A stretch of 64,000 bases of DNA, taken from the NCBI GenBank assembly GCA_024278055.1, contig JAJRTY010000167.1:30990-94989 (forward strand), in the 5' to 3' direction. Positions 46,870 through 56,212 of this stretch are shown one piece after another (position 1 is the first letter of the stretch; the number at the start of each line of letters is the position of its first letter). The translations under genes and the position numbers were made by a program. The stretch comes from Alphaproteobacteria bacterium. Lineage in GTDB: Bacteria > Pseudomonadota > Alphaproteobacteria > Rhizobiales > JAJFHR01. The notes under the pieces were generated by a model. That model worked only from the letters and a program-made list of their open reading frames with translations, was not told where the DNA came from and made no database searches.

Positions 46870-47670
46870 CTAACGCGCTCTTTTAAGCTTGGCAGGCGTA
46901 AAATCGCTCTCTACCAGACCGGACTTAAACTTGTAATTACTAAAGGTCAAAGTGGTGCTTTTGCCAGTTTGATGGTTTTTCATTTGCATTTTCAACGCCC
47001 GCCAATGCTTGTCCAGATACCGACGGTATTTATTGAGTTTCAGGGTTTTGAGCAGGGATTTTTTGCGGTCATAATAATCCACCCGCAAGATCCGGTATTC
47101 CTTCTGGTCAATCCAGACAACCTGCTTGGTATAGCCGGAGTTTTTGTAAGTTGGATAACGCTCGGTCTTAAAGCATGTCAGCTTGCCGCATTTTACATCC
47201 TTGATCCATTTGTAGGTATAGCGCTCAACCTCATTACTCAAAAGATCCTCATAAGCAAATTCGCTGCCGACAAACGGGCCCGATTTATTACTGGATGAAA
47301 TTCTTTTCACCCGTTTGATAGCCGGTAAAAAAAGCCACTGATCATCGGGTTCCAGTATTTTTGTGTGCGACAGTAATGCCGTTCCCCTGATGTCACCGGG
47401 GCGGTCGAATACCGTCATGCTGCGATCACCAAGGCCGGGGGCATTGACTTCAAACGACAGGGTTCTGAGCTCACGGGTACTGGATTGACCCTGGCGGTTT
47501 TTCAAAACCATTTTCAAGGTCGCCGTACTATCGCCCCACCCCAGATCGCGGCGATCGACTTCCCTGGCAATTTCCAGTCCCTTTTGCTGGGCTGATTGAG
47601 CAAGAACCTGTGTGTTTGTCACCACCACCAATGTGCCGGCAAGAATAAGGAGACCAGATAATTTTTTCAT
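46870..47670 (-). CDS. Outer-membrane lipoprotein-sorting protein (LolA-like)
   Basis: A 266-aa periplasmic protein with a signal peptide (MKKLSGLLILAGTLVVVTNTQVLAQ) and the LolA-like fold (DRRDLGWGDSTATLKMVLKNRQGQSSTRELRTLSFEV; WLFLPAIKRVKRISSSNKSGPFVGSEFAYEDL). These proteins are typically encoded with RND/MMPL permeases. The track start 47754 overlaps the RND gene; ATG 47670 begins the signal peptide and is preferred. It lies between the RND gene (25 bp upstream) and the barrel gene (9 bp downstream), so it forms one operon. Confidence 0.85.
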   Translation of the reverse strand: MKKLSGLLILAGTLVVVTNTQVLAQSAQQKGLEIAREVDRRDLGWGDSTATLKMVLKNRQGQSSTRELRTLSFEVNAPGLGDRSMTVFDRPGDIRGTALLSHTKILEPDDQWLFLPAIKRVKRISSSNKSGPFVGSEFAYEDLLSNEVERYTYKWIKDVKCGKLTCFKTERYPTYKNSGYTKQVVWIDQKEYRILRVDYYDRKKSLLKTLKLNKYRRYLDKHWRALKMQMKNHQTGKSTTLTFSNYKFKSGLVESDFTPAKLKRAR

Positions 47671-47695
47671 AAGATGTATGTTCCGTTTTTCTAAT

Positions 47696-50041
47696 TCAGG
47701 CCGACTGCGGTTGCGCGTCAGGGCTTTGTTTTGTGGTTTTCTTCTTCTTGCCATCGACCATCAACAGAATTGTCGGCAGCAATAAAAAGTCTGCAATCAG
47801 GGCCATGGTAATAGCAATTGCTGTCAGCATTCCCATATCGCCGTTGATTTTGAAGGTGGAGAAGGACAAGACAGAAAAGCCGACAATCAAAATAGCCGAA
47901 GTCACCCACAATGCCTGTCCAACCGTGGAAAAAGCGTAGCGAATGGCCCCTTCGGCATCAAGGCCTCTGGTGCGGCGTGCGCGCATGTATTTACTGAGGA
48001 AATGCACGGTTGCATCAACCACAATGCCAAGACTTGTGGCCGTGGTAACGGCAGATGCCAGCCCCACCTGGCCGACAAAAATCGACCAGATACCATAGGC
48101 CATGGCGGCGGGAACAAGGTTTGGTATCAGGCTGACCAGCCCGTGCTTGAAGCTTTTCAAAGCCAGCATCAAGGTCGCGCTGATCAAAAGAAAGGCAATC
48201 AGGGTGCCGCCCAGCATACCTTCAATATTTCGCTTGGAAATATTGGCAAACATCACGAAGGTGCTTGCGGGCTCTGTTTTGGCCACACTGGGAAAGTTTT
48301 TGTTAAGCCAGGCTTGCGCGTCCTCTGCGAAATTGCGCAATTCAACCGTCGTAATATCTTTCAAGGTAACAATAAGACGCATCGATGATTTATCCACGTT
48401 AATCTGATTGTTGAGATCAAGCCCATAGGGCAGAGACATTTCAAACAAAAGCAGGTACTGCGCCGCAAGGTTGCGGCTGTCCGGCAGCTTGTAAAAACTC
48501 GGATCATCACCATTCATGTTTTTATTCAGACGTTTGAAAACATCCGTCAGGCTCGCCACGTGGGTTACCGCATTTTGCGCCCGCAACCATTGTGTGAATC
48601 TGTCAACCCGGCTGAGAAACTCAGGATCGGAAATACCGCCATTTTCCTCTGCCTGCAGGGACCAGTTGATCTGGTACATGCCGGGCAGGTTTTTATTGGC
48701 AAATTCCGTATCACTTCTAAACGTCAGGCTTTCGTCAAAATAGCGCACGAACTGGTCATTCAGTTCTATTCTCGGGATCATGACAATCAGGCCAAGAACG
48801 ATCGCCGTCATAGTGAAAAAGACGGGCCTGCGACGGGCAATGACAAAATCGGCAAGCCGGTCCATAGCACTTGTTTTGCTCTGCGCTTTCTGCTTAACCC
48901 GCACCGGCAACACTGCCATTATTGCCGGCAATAACGTAATGGAATAAAGCCAGGCAGCGCCAACACCCATGGCCGTAATATTACCAAAATCCCTGAACGG
49001 CGGTGCATCGGAAAAATTAAGGCTCATGAAGCCGATAATGGTGGTGAGACTGGTGAGAAAAATCGGCCCGAAATTAACCCGCAGGCTTTCAACAAGAGCA
49101 TTTTGTTTACTCTCACCCTGCTGCATCTGCTTGAACATTGTAATGAGGATGTGAATCGAATCCGCTATCGCCAGGGTAAGGATAATAGTCGGTGCCGTTA
49201 ATGATACCGGCGTCAGCTTCATCCCCAGCCATCCGGCAATTCCCATGGCGGTAACCGCTGAAAATGCAATAACAATCAAGGTGGAAAACGTGCCGCTGAA
49301 AGACCGCAGCAACGCAATCATAACCAACAGCAAAATCCCGTACATCAGGGGCACCAGAGTTGCGGCATCGCGTTCGCCCGAGGTAGCAAAGGCATTGTCC
49401 AGCGGTGTCGTTCCCGTCAAAGCCACCCGGGCATCGGGATTTTCTGCCAGGAAGGCATCGGCAAGTTTTCTCGCAGCACTCATGATTTGAGCATTCTGGG
49501 TATTATCTTCGCCCAACAGCGTCAAAGTAACATTGACACTGAGCGTTGATGAATCCGGTGTGATAATTCGATTGAGCAGCAATGGTTCATCCAGAACCAC
49601 AGCTTTTACAGCGGCTATTTCCTGCTCACTGAGGTTGGGGTCTTCAATCAGGTCCCTGACGGTGAGATCGTCACCATTGGCAAAACTGTATTGAAAGTTG
49701 GTCAGACTGTCCACGCGCGTCGCAAAGGGTATTTTCCAGGCCTCCTGCGTCAACTTGTGTACACTGGCAAGAAATTTAGCTTCAAAAACGGTGCCCTTTG
49801 CCGGCTTGATAATGAAGATGATATTGTCGTCCTGGGTGTAGACTTTCTGCAATTTTTCAAACGCCTGCAATTGCGGATTTTCTTCAGAGAACCAGACGCG
49901 GTAATCCGTCGACATGGTCAAAAACCGCGCACCACTTGCTGCTGCTCCAACCAGGACAATTGACAGCACAATCACCAGCCAGCGCCACCGGATAATTTTT
50001 TGTGCAAAATCAACAACAAATGATTCGTAACGATCGGCCAT
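47696..50041 (-). CDS. RND-superfamily (MMPL-type) exporter
   Basis: A 781-aa polytopic inner-membrane protein. It has an N-terminal helix (WRWLVIVLSIVLVGAAASG), a first periplasmic loop, five central helices containing ILTLAIADSIHILITMFKQM, a second loop, and a C-terminal helix bundle (GLASAVTTATSLGIVVDATVHFLSKYMRARR). The two Asp residues within those helices are the proton-relay positions of MMPL/HpnN-like RND proteins. Relatives export lipids or hydrophobic compounds. ATG 50041 (MADRYESFVVDFAQ) follows AAAAGGACAAAG and is preferred to the track start 50191. It is divergent from tetR. Confidence 0.88.
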   Translation of the reverse strand: MADRYESFVVDFAQKIIRWRWLVIVLSIVLVGAAASGARFLTMSTDYRVWFSEENPQLQAFEKLQKVYTQDDNIIFIIKPAKGTVFEAKFLASVHKLTQEAWKIPFATRVDSLTNFQYSFANGDDLTVRDLIEDPNLSEQEIAAVKAVVLDEPLLLNRIITPDSSTLSVNVTLTLLGEDNTQNAQIMSAARKLADAFLAENPDARVALTGTTPLDNAFATSGERDAATLVPLMYGILLLVMIALLRSFSGTFSTLIVIAFSAVTAMGIAGWLGMKLTPVSLTAPTIILTLAIADSIHILITMFKQMQQGESKQNALVESLRVNFGPIFLTSLTTIIGFMSLNFSDAPPFRDFGNITAMGVGAAWLYSITLLPAIMAVLPVRVKQKAQSKTSAMDRLADFVIARRRPVFFTMTAIVLGLIVMIPRIELNDQFVRYFDESLTFRSDTEFANKNLPGMYQINWSLQAEENGGISDPEFLSRVDRFTQWLRAQNAVTHVASLTDVFKRLNKNMNGDDPSFYKLPDSRNLAAQYLLLFEMSLPYGLDLNNQINVDKSSMRLIVTLKDITTVELRNFAEDAQAWLNKNFPSVAKTEPASTFVMFANISKRNIEGMLGGTLIAFLLISATLMLALKSFKHGLVSLIPNLVPAAMAYGIWSIFVGQVGLASAVTTATSLGIVVDATVHFLSKYMRARRTRGLDAEGAIRYAFSTVGQALWVTSAILIVGFSVLSFSTFKINGDMGMLTAIAITMALIADFLLLPTILLMVDGKKKKTTKQSPDAQPQSA

Positions 50042-50101
50042 ACTTTGTCCTTTTAATCGAAGGCAACACCAGATAATAATAAGGAAAGATTGCAAAACTA
50101 A

Positions 50102-50140
50102 ACTACACGGTGTAGTAATATTTGAACTATACGGTTTAGT
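50102..50140. promoter_or_regulatory. Tandem TetR operators between the RND operon and tetR
   Basis: ACTACACGGTGTAGT (50102-50116) is a perfect 15-bp palindrome. ACTATACGGTTTAGT (50126-50140) is a degenerate copy, with centres 24 bp apart. Both sit in the 126-bp divergent gap. The spacing and symmetry fit two TetR dimers repressing both directions. Confidence 0.7.
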
Positions 50141-50167
50141 CAAGTCCGATACAGTGAAATTTTTCAG

Positions 50168-50806
50168 GTGACTAATTTGGAACCCAAACAAGAAGCATCA
50201 ACGCTTCCAAAAAGTGCCAAAGCCTTGCAAATTATCGAGGCGGCCAGCAAACTGTTCCTGAGCAACGGCTTTGGGTCGGTCTCCATGGATGCGATCGCCA
50301 AACACGCCAACGTGTCAAAACCCACCCTTTACAGCCATTTTCAGGACAAGGAGACACTGTTTTCAGAAATCATGAATGCCATGTGTCAGGATGCAGGCGC
50401 AAGCCAGATGGTGGAGACATTCGAACAGGAAAACAGCTCACCTGAAAACATTCTCAAGGCGATTGGCAGAACAAAACTTGATCTCGTCCTTAACTGGCAG
50501 GGCCTGTCACTGGCCCGCATTGTTTTTGCTGAAACAACACGCTTTCCCAGCCTGGGTGAAACATTTTGGGAAACAGGGCCTAAACAATATTATGATGCTT
50601 TAGAGGCTTATCTGACAAAGCTGGATGCCGAGGGAATTTTAAAGGTGTCCAATCCCGCCAAGGCCGCAATGAATTTTGACGGCATGTTAATGTGGACCTT
50701 CATTTTCCCACTGCTCGCCGGCGTCATTGCCATGCCAACGGAGCGCGAAATCCATGATCATGTAGATGGCATCGTCGCCGACTTCCTGCGCATTCATGCT
50801 CCGTGA
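50168..50806 (+). CDS. TetR/AcrR-family regulator of the RND operon
   Basis: A 212-aa protein with an N-terminal TetR helix-turn-helix (IIEAASKLFLSNGFGSVSMDAIAKHANVSKPTLYSHFQDKETLF) and an all-helical ligand/dimerisation domain. GTG 50168 is the likely start. Two palindromes lie just upstream, shared with the divergent RND operon, so it probably represses that operon and itself. It converges on soxG with a 16-bp gap. Confidence 0.87.
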   Translation: MTNLEPKQEASTLPKSAKALQIIEAASKLFLSNGFGSVSMDAIAKHANVSKPTLYSHFQDKETLFSEIMNAMCQDAGASQMVETFEQENSSPENILKAIGRTKLDLVLNWQGLSLARIVFAETTRFPSLGETFWETGPKQYYDALEAYLTKLDAEGILKVSNPAKAAMNFDGMLMWTFIFPLLAGVIAMPTEREIHDHVDGIVADFLRIHAP

Positions 50807-50822
50807 ATAGTATCGAAACGCT

Positions 50823-51407
50823 TTAATCCCTGGACACGTCAACGCCATATTCGGCTGAGGCCTGCACAATCCAGTGCCAGAAGCTGTCGGCAAAACCGGC
50901 AAATACGACGAGGTCAAAAGTGGGACTATCATCGATTTTGTGCATCAATACCCCTACTCCGGCCATGGTCGTTTGCGCACAAAATCCTGCACTGGCAACA
51001 CTTGCGTGAAGATCAAGGCGGCATTCTTTGGCCAGCACATCCAAAACCCTTGCACCGCTTATACGAATAACGGCGCGAGAATGGCTTTGTTCAGAGACAT
51101 AGCCGTTTTTGCCAATCTGTTTTTCCAGCAGGCGTTGAAAAGCCCCATCAGCACCTGAACCGGCAAACAACATCCACTGGCCCGGTGACAGGGGCAGCGC
51201 CGTATAGTCCTTATGCCCGGTGGCAACACACGGCTCAGCGGAAATCCCCAGTTTTTTGGCAACAGCCGCTGTCTTGCCTTTTTTTGCAAAGACCTGGGCA
51301 ATGGCCAGTCCGCAACGGTCCTGCAACAAAACACCGGCATTAGAAGTCCCTTTGCCCGCAACAAGACCAAGGTGCAACAAGGGTGTCACGATATCAAAAT
51401 CAGCCAT
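50823..51407 (-). CDS. soxG: Sarcosine oxidase subunit gamma
   Basis: A 194-aa protein of the SoxG family, recognised by its position and the segment RDRCGLAIAQVFAKKG...LSPGQWMLFAG (family consensus with WL). Heterotetrameric sarcosine oxidase demethylates sarcosine to glycine with H2O2 and 5,10-methylene-THF. ATG 51407 (MADFDIVTPL) overlaps the 3' end of soxA by 8 bp; the track start 51470 lies inside soxA. Last gene of the operon. Confidence 0.85.
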   Translation of the reverse strand: MADFDIVTPLLHLGLVAGKGTSNAGVLLQDRCGLAIAQVFAKKGKTAAVAKKLGISAEPCVATGHKDYTALPLSPGQWMLFAGSGADGAFQRLLEKQIGKNGYVSEQSHSRAVIRISGARVLDVLAKECRLDLHASVASAGFCAQTTMAGVGVLMHKIDDSPTFDLVVFAGFADSFWHWIVQASAEYGVDVSRD

Positions 51408-54381
51408 GCAACCGTTCTCCTTTTGGATCAAAGAAAACCGGATCGCAGATTTCCACTTCCACCGCTTCATCCTTTAACGGATAGACTGCAAATATCCGAT
51501 CCCCATGCCGGTTGGGGCCATCCTTGAGATAGGCCAACCCGATCCACGATCCGATTGCCGGACTGTCACCAACAGATGTCACCCACCCCAGACTGGTTTC
51601 ATGGGTGGCGTTATTTTTATCATCGACCAGATGAGCGCCACCGCGCAGGCGGTTTTTAGTATCAACCGGTTTTAGCCCCACCAACCGTGGACGCATCTCA
51701 TCCGCCATGCCTTCGCGCTGGCTCAGCGGCAATCCGATATAAGGTTTCTTGCTCGACATCATACGCCCCAGCCCCATATCCTGAGCTGTTGTGCGACCAT
51801 CAAGTTCATTACCAGCCACATGGCCTTTTTCTATGCGTAAAACACCCAGTGCTTCAGTGCCATAGGGGATCAGGTCAAATTCTTTTCCTGCCGCATATAT
51901 GCTCTCCCACATGGCTTCACCATAGCCCCAGGGAACATTGACCTCAAAGGCCAGTTCGCCGGAAAAACTGATGCGGTAAATACGTGCGGTTGCGCCGTTC
52001 CAGGTAAACTCCTTCACCCCCATAAACGGCAGCGCCTCGTTGGAGATATCAATGGCGCCATCAAAAGCCACAGTCAGGACATCACGCGCGCGCGGTCCGG
52101 CAACAGCTACCCCGCACCATTGTTCGGTGGCGGAGCAAAAGGCCACATCCAGTTCCGGCCACACCACCTGCGCACAATAATCCATATGTGACAAAACCCC
52201 GGCGGCATTCGCCGTTGTAGTGGTCATAAAATAATGATCTTCAGCCAGCCGCGATGTGGTGCCATCGTCAAACACATGGCCATCTTCGCGCAACATCAAA
52301 CCGTAGCGTGCCTTGCCCACCGGCAGCTTGGCAAAGCCGTTGATATATAGCCGGTTGAGGAATTCAGCCGCATCCGGCCCGAATACTTCAATCTTGCCAA
52401 GTGTCGACACATCACACATGCCAGCAGTCTTGCGCACCATGTCCGCTTCACGCCATATGGCCTCAGTCATGGTCTCTTTGTCATTGACCGGATAATAGCG
52501 CGGGCGCAACCATTGCCCGACTTCGACAAACACCGCACCCAGCCTCTCGTGCGCCCGGTGCATCGCCGTTAATCGCGTCGGTTGAAAATGCACGCCGCGT
52601 TCATGACCGGCAAAGGCACCAATGGCTACCGGCGAATAAGGCGGACGATAGCGCGTGGTGCCAACGGTTGGAATATCCTCACCGCGCGCCTGTGCCAGCA
52701 ATGCCAGGCCGTTGACATTGGAGGTTTTGCCCTGGTCTGTCGCCATGCCTAACGTGGTATAGCGCTTGGAATGTTCTATCGACACCATGCCTTCGCGGTG
52801 CGCCAGTTCTATGTCAGCTGCCGTCACATCATTTTGAAAATCGACAAAAGCCTTGCCCTTGCCGGGACTGCGCCACACCGCGACAATTGAATTTTGCGAT
52901 TGCGGCTGAGCCTGTGGTGCGGGCAAGGTTTTTGCAACCTTAACCCCCGCCTCCTTTGCCGCAGCCAATCCGGCCTCATGTCCTTCACGCAAACAACCGG
53001 CGAGATCATAAGTCCCCTTGCACGCTCCAGCCGAGCGTTCTGGCCGCAGTGGTGCATCAGGGATAAATCCAAGTATCTGTTCATCCCATACCGGCCTGAC
53101 GCCGGATTGAGAGACCAGATGCACATTGGGCGAGTATCCACCTGATACGGCAATGCAGTCACAGGCGATTTTTTCAATCAGACTACCGTCTGAGCGCTGC
53201 AACAACAAGTTCGAGACGCCAAGATAGCCCTGCGCTTCATAGGGCAGGCAGTCCGTTTCAACGCGAATACCCAGTGCCCGTGCTTTTATAACCAGTTCAC
53301 CGGGTTTTACACGAGCATCAGCTATCACCGGCACCTCAATACCTGCGGCGTGTAATTGAAACGCGGTTAAATAGGCATCATCATTATTCGTAACAATGGC
53401 CACTTTTTTGCCCGGCGCCACCCCGAACCGGTCAACGTAAGCGCGCACGGCAGAAGACAGCATAACGCCGGGCTTGTCATTATTATCAAAAACAATGGGG
53501 CGCTCATGCGCACCCGCCGCAATCACAATTTCTCTGGCGCGTATAGTCCACAAGCGCTGGCGCGGCCTATCAACATAAGGCGGGGCCACATGGTCATTGA
53601 CCCGCTCCAGCGCCCCCATCACATTGCCATCATAATAACCGAACAAAACTGTCCGGCTCATCACCTTAACATTTTCAAGAACGCCGAGCTCCGCTTTGGT
53701 TGCTTCAATCCACTGGGCGGCGGGCATATCGTCAATGCGATCATTTTCCAGATTCAACGCCCCGCCCAGCCACGGGTTTTCTTCAACCAGTATCACCCGG
53801 GCACCTACACGCCCGGCACTCAAGGCAGCTGCAAGTCCCGCTGGCCCAGCCCCCACAACCAACACATCGCAAAAGCCATGAGAATGGTCGTAATGATCGG
53901 GATCGCTCTCCACCGCAGCGCGGCGAAGACCGGCAGAGCGGCGGATAATTTTTTCGTAAAAACTTTCCCAGAATGACGATGGCCACATGAAGGTCTTGTA
54001 GTAAAACCCGGCAACCAGAAAGCGGTCAAAAAGCTGATTGACCGACATGAAATCAAAGCTGAGCGAGGGAAAGCGGTTCTGGCTGGTGGCCGTCAAACCG
54101 TCAAACAGCTCAATCATTGTCGCGCGTGTATTAGGCTCACGTCGCGCGCCCTGGCGCAATTCAACAAGCGCGTTAGGTTCTTCCGAACCTGCAGTCAACA
54201 CCCCGCGCGGACGGTGGTATTTGAAACTTCGGCCCATCAATCTCACCCCGTTGGCGAGTAAAGCCGAGGCAAGAGTATCACCTTCAAAACCCTGATAGGT
54301 TTTATTATCAAAGGTGAATGTCAAAGGATTGGCCCGATTGATGTGGCCGCCTTTGGTTAATCTGTTAGATTGTGTACTCAT
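51400..54381 (-). CDS. soxA: Sarcosine oxidase subunit alpha
   Basis: A 993-aa subunit. An N-terminal Fer2-like/2Fe-2S-fold segment (~1-100), then a nucleotide-binding region (VLVVGAGPAGLAAALSAGRVGARVILVEENP), then a central linker (PTVGTTRYRPPYSP) precede the C-terminal aminomethyltransferase (GcvT-like) THF-binding domain (MCDVSTLGKIEVFGPDAAEFLNRLYIN; VLRIEKGHVAGNELDG). Length matches the family. The start overlaps the soxD stop (ATGA). Confidence 0.94.
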   Translation of the reverse strand: MSTQSNRLTKGGHINRANPLTFTFDNKTYQGFEGDTLASALLANGVRLMGRSFKYHRPRGVLTAGSEEPNALVELRQGARREPNTRATMIELFDGLTATSQNRFPSLSFDFMSVNQLFDRFLVAGFYYKTFMWPSSFWESFYEKIIRRSAGLRRAAVESDPDHYDHSHGFCDVLVVGAGPAGLAAALSAGRVGARVILVEENPWLGGALNLENDRIDDMPAAQWIEATKAELGVLENVKVMSRTVLFGYYDGNVMGALERVNDHVAPPYVDRPRQRLWTIRAREIVIAAGAHERPIVFDNNDKPGVMLSSAVRAYVDRFGVAPGKKVAIVTNNDDAYLTAFQLHAAGIEVPVIADARVKPGELVIKARALGIRVETDCLPYEAQGYLGVSNLLLQRSDGSLIEKIACDCIAVSGGYSPNVHLVSQSGVRPVWDEQILGFIPDAPLRPERSAGACKGTYDLAGCLREGHEAGLAAAKEAGVKVAKTLPAPQAQPQSQNSIVAVWRSPGKGKAFVDFQNDVTAADIELAHREGMVSIEHSKRYTTLGMATDQGKTSNVNGLALLAQARGEDIPTVGTTRYRPPYSPVAIGAFAGHERGVHFQPTRLTAMHRAHERLGAVFVEVGQWLRPRYYPVNDKETMTEAIWREADMVRKTAGMCDVSTLGKIEVFGPDAAEFLNRLYINGFAKLPVGKARYGLMLREDGHVFDDGTTSRLAEDHYFMTTTTANAAGVLSHMDYCAQVVWPELDVAFCSATEQWCGVAVAGPRARDVLTVAFDGAIDISNEALPFMGVKEFTWNGATARIYRISFSGELAFEVNVPWGYGEAMWESIYAAGKEFDLIPYGTEALGVLRIEKGHVAGNELDGRTTAQDMGLGRMMSSKKPYIGLPLSQREGMADEMRPRLVGLKPVDTKNRLRGGAHLVDDKNNATHETSLGWVTSVGDSPAIGSWIGLAYLKDGPNRHGDRIFAVYPLKDEAVEVEICDPVFFDPKGERLHG

Positions 54382-54665
54382 GCGGATTTACCCTTACGCG
54401 GGTGGGCGAGCTTGTCGGCCAGTGTGCCGGTCACATGAATTTCGTGGGTCAGGGTATTGCGAACCACCTTCACCCACTGGCGACAACCACCCACATGGTG
54501 CCACCATTCCGTATGCCAGCCCCGGGGGTTTTCGCGCACATAGGCATAACGGAAAAAAGCTTCTTCTGAAGCCTTGAATTCTGGCCGTGATACCGTTGCA
54601 TCGCCCTGATATTGAAATTCACTTTCATCACGGACACCACACCATGGGCAATCTATTCTATGCAT
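54378..54665 (-). CDS. soxD: Sarcosine oxidase subunit delta
   Basis: A 95-aa small subunit with the Zn-binding CPWCG motif near its N-terminus and the family sequence RENPRGWHTEWWHHVGGCRQWVKVVRNTLTHEI. It is 13 bp downstream of soxB and overlaps soxA (ATGA). The Cys/His residues in GGCRQW complete the zinc site in relatives. Confidence 0.93.
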   Translation of the reverse strand: MHRIDCPWCGVRDESEFQYQGDATVSRPEFKASEEAFFRYAYVRENPRGWHTEWWHHVGGCRQWVKVVRNTLTHEIHVTGTLADKLAHPRKGKSA

Positions 54666-54678
54666 TACTCATGCCCTC

Positions 54679-55929
54679 CTATTGTATCCACGGGTTTGGG
54701 CCAACGCCCTTTTCATCAATCATGCGACCCTTTTTGAAACGATCAATAGTGAACCCGGCATTAAGCGCATGAGGTTCATCCCTGGCAATCGTATGGGCAA
54801 AGCACCAGCCCGAGGCAGGCGTTGCCTTAAAGCCGCCGTAACACCAGCCGCCATTGAGATAAAGCCCGTCAATTTCAGTCTTGCAGATGAATGGGGAGCC
54901 ATCAAAACTCATGTCCATAATCCCGCCCCACTGGCGCAACATTCGAATGCGGCCAATACACGGCATAATCGCCATGCCCCCGGCCATTACATGTCCCATC
55001 ATTGGCAGGTTGCCGCGCTGGGCATAGGAATTATACCCATCAAGGTCGCCACCAAACACCAGCCCGCCCTTGTCTGATTGCGACACATAAAAATGCCCGG
55101 CACCAAAGGTTACCACCGTATCCAGCAAGGGTTTGATGCCTTCGCTGACAAAGGCCTGCAACACATGGCTTTCAACCGGCAACTCAATGCCTGCCATAGC
55201 GGCAATGTGCGAAGTATGACCGGCCACCGCCATGCCTATTTTCCTGGCGCCGATAAAGCCGCGATTGGTATCAATACCCACAGCGCGTCCGCCTTCAATG
55301 CGAATGTTGGTGACTTCGCAATTCTGGATTATGTCAACGCCGCGACTGTCAGCACCACGGGCATAGCCCCACGGCACCGCATCATGGCGAACGGTGCCGC
55401 CGCGCGGCTGGCACAGGCCACCTTCAATGGGAAAACGCGCATTATCAAAATCGAGTATGGGTACGCGTTCTTTCAGTTCTTCGGGACTTAGTAATTCAGC
55501 ATCAATACCGGCAAGGCGCATGGCATTGCCGCGCCGGGCAAAGGCATCGCGCTGGGCATCGGAATGATAAAGATTGATGATACCGCGCTGGCTGACCATG
55601 GCATTGAAGTTAAACTCGCGCTCAAGGCCTTCCCACAGCTGCATCGATTTTTCATAAAAATGCGTGTTGGGACTAAGCATGTAGTTGGAGCGAATGATGG
55701 TGGTATTACGGCCCACATTGCCGCCGCCGATATACCCCTTCTCAACCACGGCAATGTTTTTTAAGCCATGTTCTTTGGCCAGATAATAAGCTGTGGCCAG
55801 CCCGTGCCCACCACCGCCAATAATAATAATATCATATTCAGAACGCGGCTCAGGGTCACGCCACATGCGGCCCCAGCCCTTATGCCCTTTGAGGCCCTGC
55901 CAAAATAATGAAAGTGCTGAGTAATGCAC
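54679..55929 (-). CDS. soxB: Sarcosine oxidase subunit beta
   Basis: A 416-aa FAD/FMN subunit with the dinucleotide motif IIIIGGGGHGLATAYYLAKEHG and later motifs GRNTTIIRSNYML and NGGWCYGGFKATPASGWCFAHTIA, as expected for SoxB. It oxidises sarcosine to an imine intermediate passed to the alpha subunit. First gene of the soxBDAG operon; the upstream gap holds a MITE-like repeat and then the divergent GbdR-like regulator. Confidence 0.95.
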   Translation of the reverse strand: MHYSALSLFWQGLKGHKGWGRMWRDPEPRSEYDIIIIGGGGHGLATAYYLAKEHGLKNIAVVEKGYIGGGNVGRNTTIIRSNYMLSPNTHFYEKSMQLWEGLEREFNFNAMVSQRGIINLYHSDAQRDAFARRGNAMRLAGIDAELLSPEELKERVPILDFDNARFPIEGGLCQPRGGTVRHDAVPWGYARGADSRGVDIIQNCEVTNIRIEGGRAVGIDTNRGFIGARKIGMAVAGHTSHIAAMAGIELPVESHVLQAFVSEGIKPLLDTVVTFGAGHFYVSQSDKGGLVFGGDLDGYNSYAQRGNLPMMGHVMAGGMAIMPCIGRIRMLRQWGGIMDMSFDGSPFICKTEIDGLYLNGGWCYGGFKATPASGWCFAHTIARDEPHALNAGFTIDRFKKGRMIDEKGVGPNPWIQ

Positions 55930-56049
55930 GCAAGTTTCCCCTTAAATTCCTGAAATCAAGATATGCACGGCTAAATCTGTTTAGAAAATAATACTCTGGA
56001 CAAAAGACATCACAAATCGGACAATAATATATCGTTTTAAACAAAACCA

Positions 56050-56201
56050 CCTCCCTCCCCCTTGTGGGGAGGGATTGAGGGTGGGGGTTAAAGAATTCAT
56101 GTATGCACCAAGCGCATTCACAATCCTGCTGTCGATAAAAAACTCGCGCATTGATAGCGCAACCCCCACCCCAACCCCTCCCCACAAGGGGGAGGGGCTT
56201 T
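56050..56201. repeat. MITE-like dispersed element, copy 2 (inverted relative to copy 1)
   Basis: A ~152-bp element. Read in reverse complement it matches copy 1 at both ends (GCCCCTCCCCCTTGTGGGG; CCACCCTCAATCCCTCCCC) and in the inner GTGAATGCGC..GGTGCATAC motif, with different filler between. It lies in the 283-bp gap between soxB and the GbdR-like gene and ends about 11 bp before that gene's likely TTG start, so it could affect expression of both divergent genes. Confidence 0.8.
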
Positions 56202-56212
56202 AAGGGCTATAT

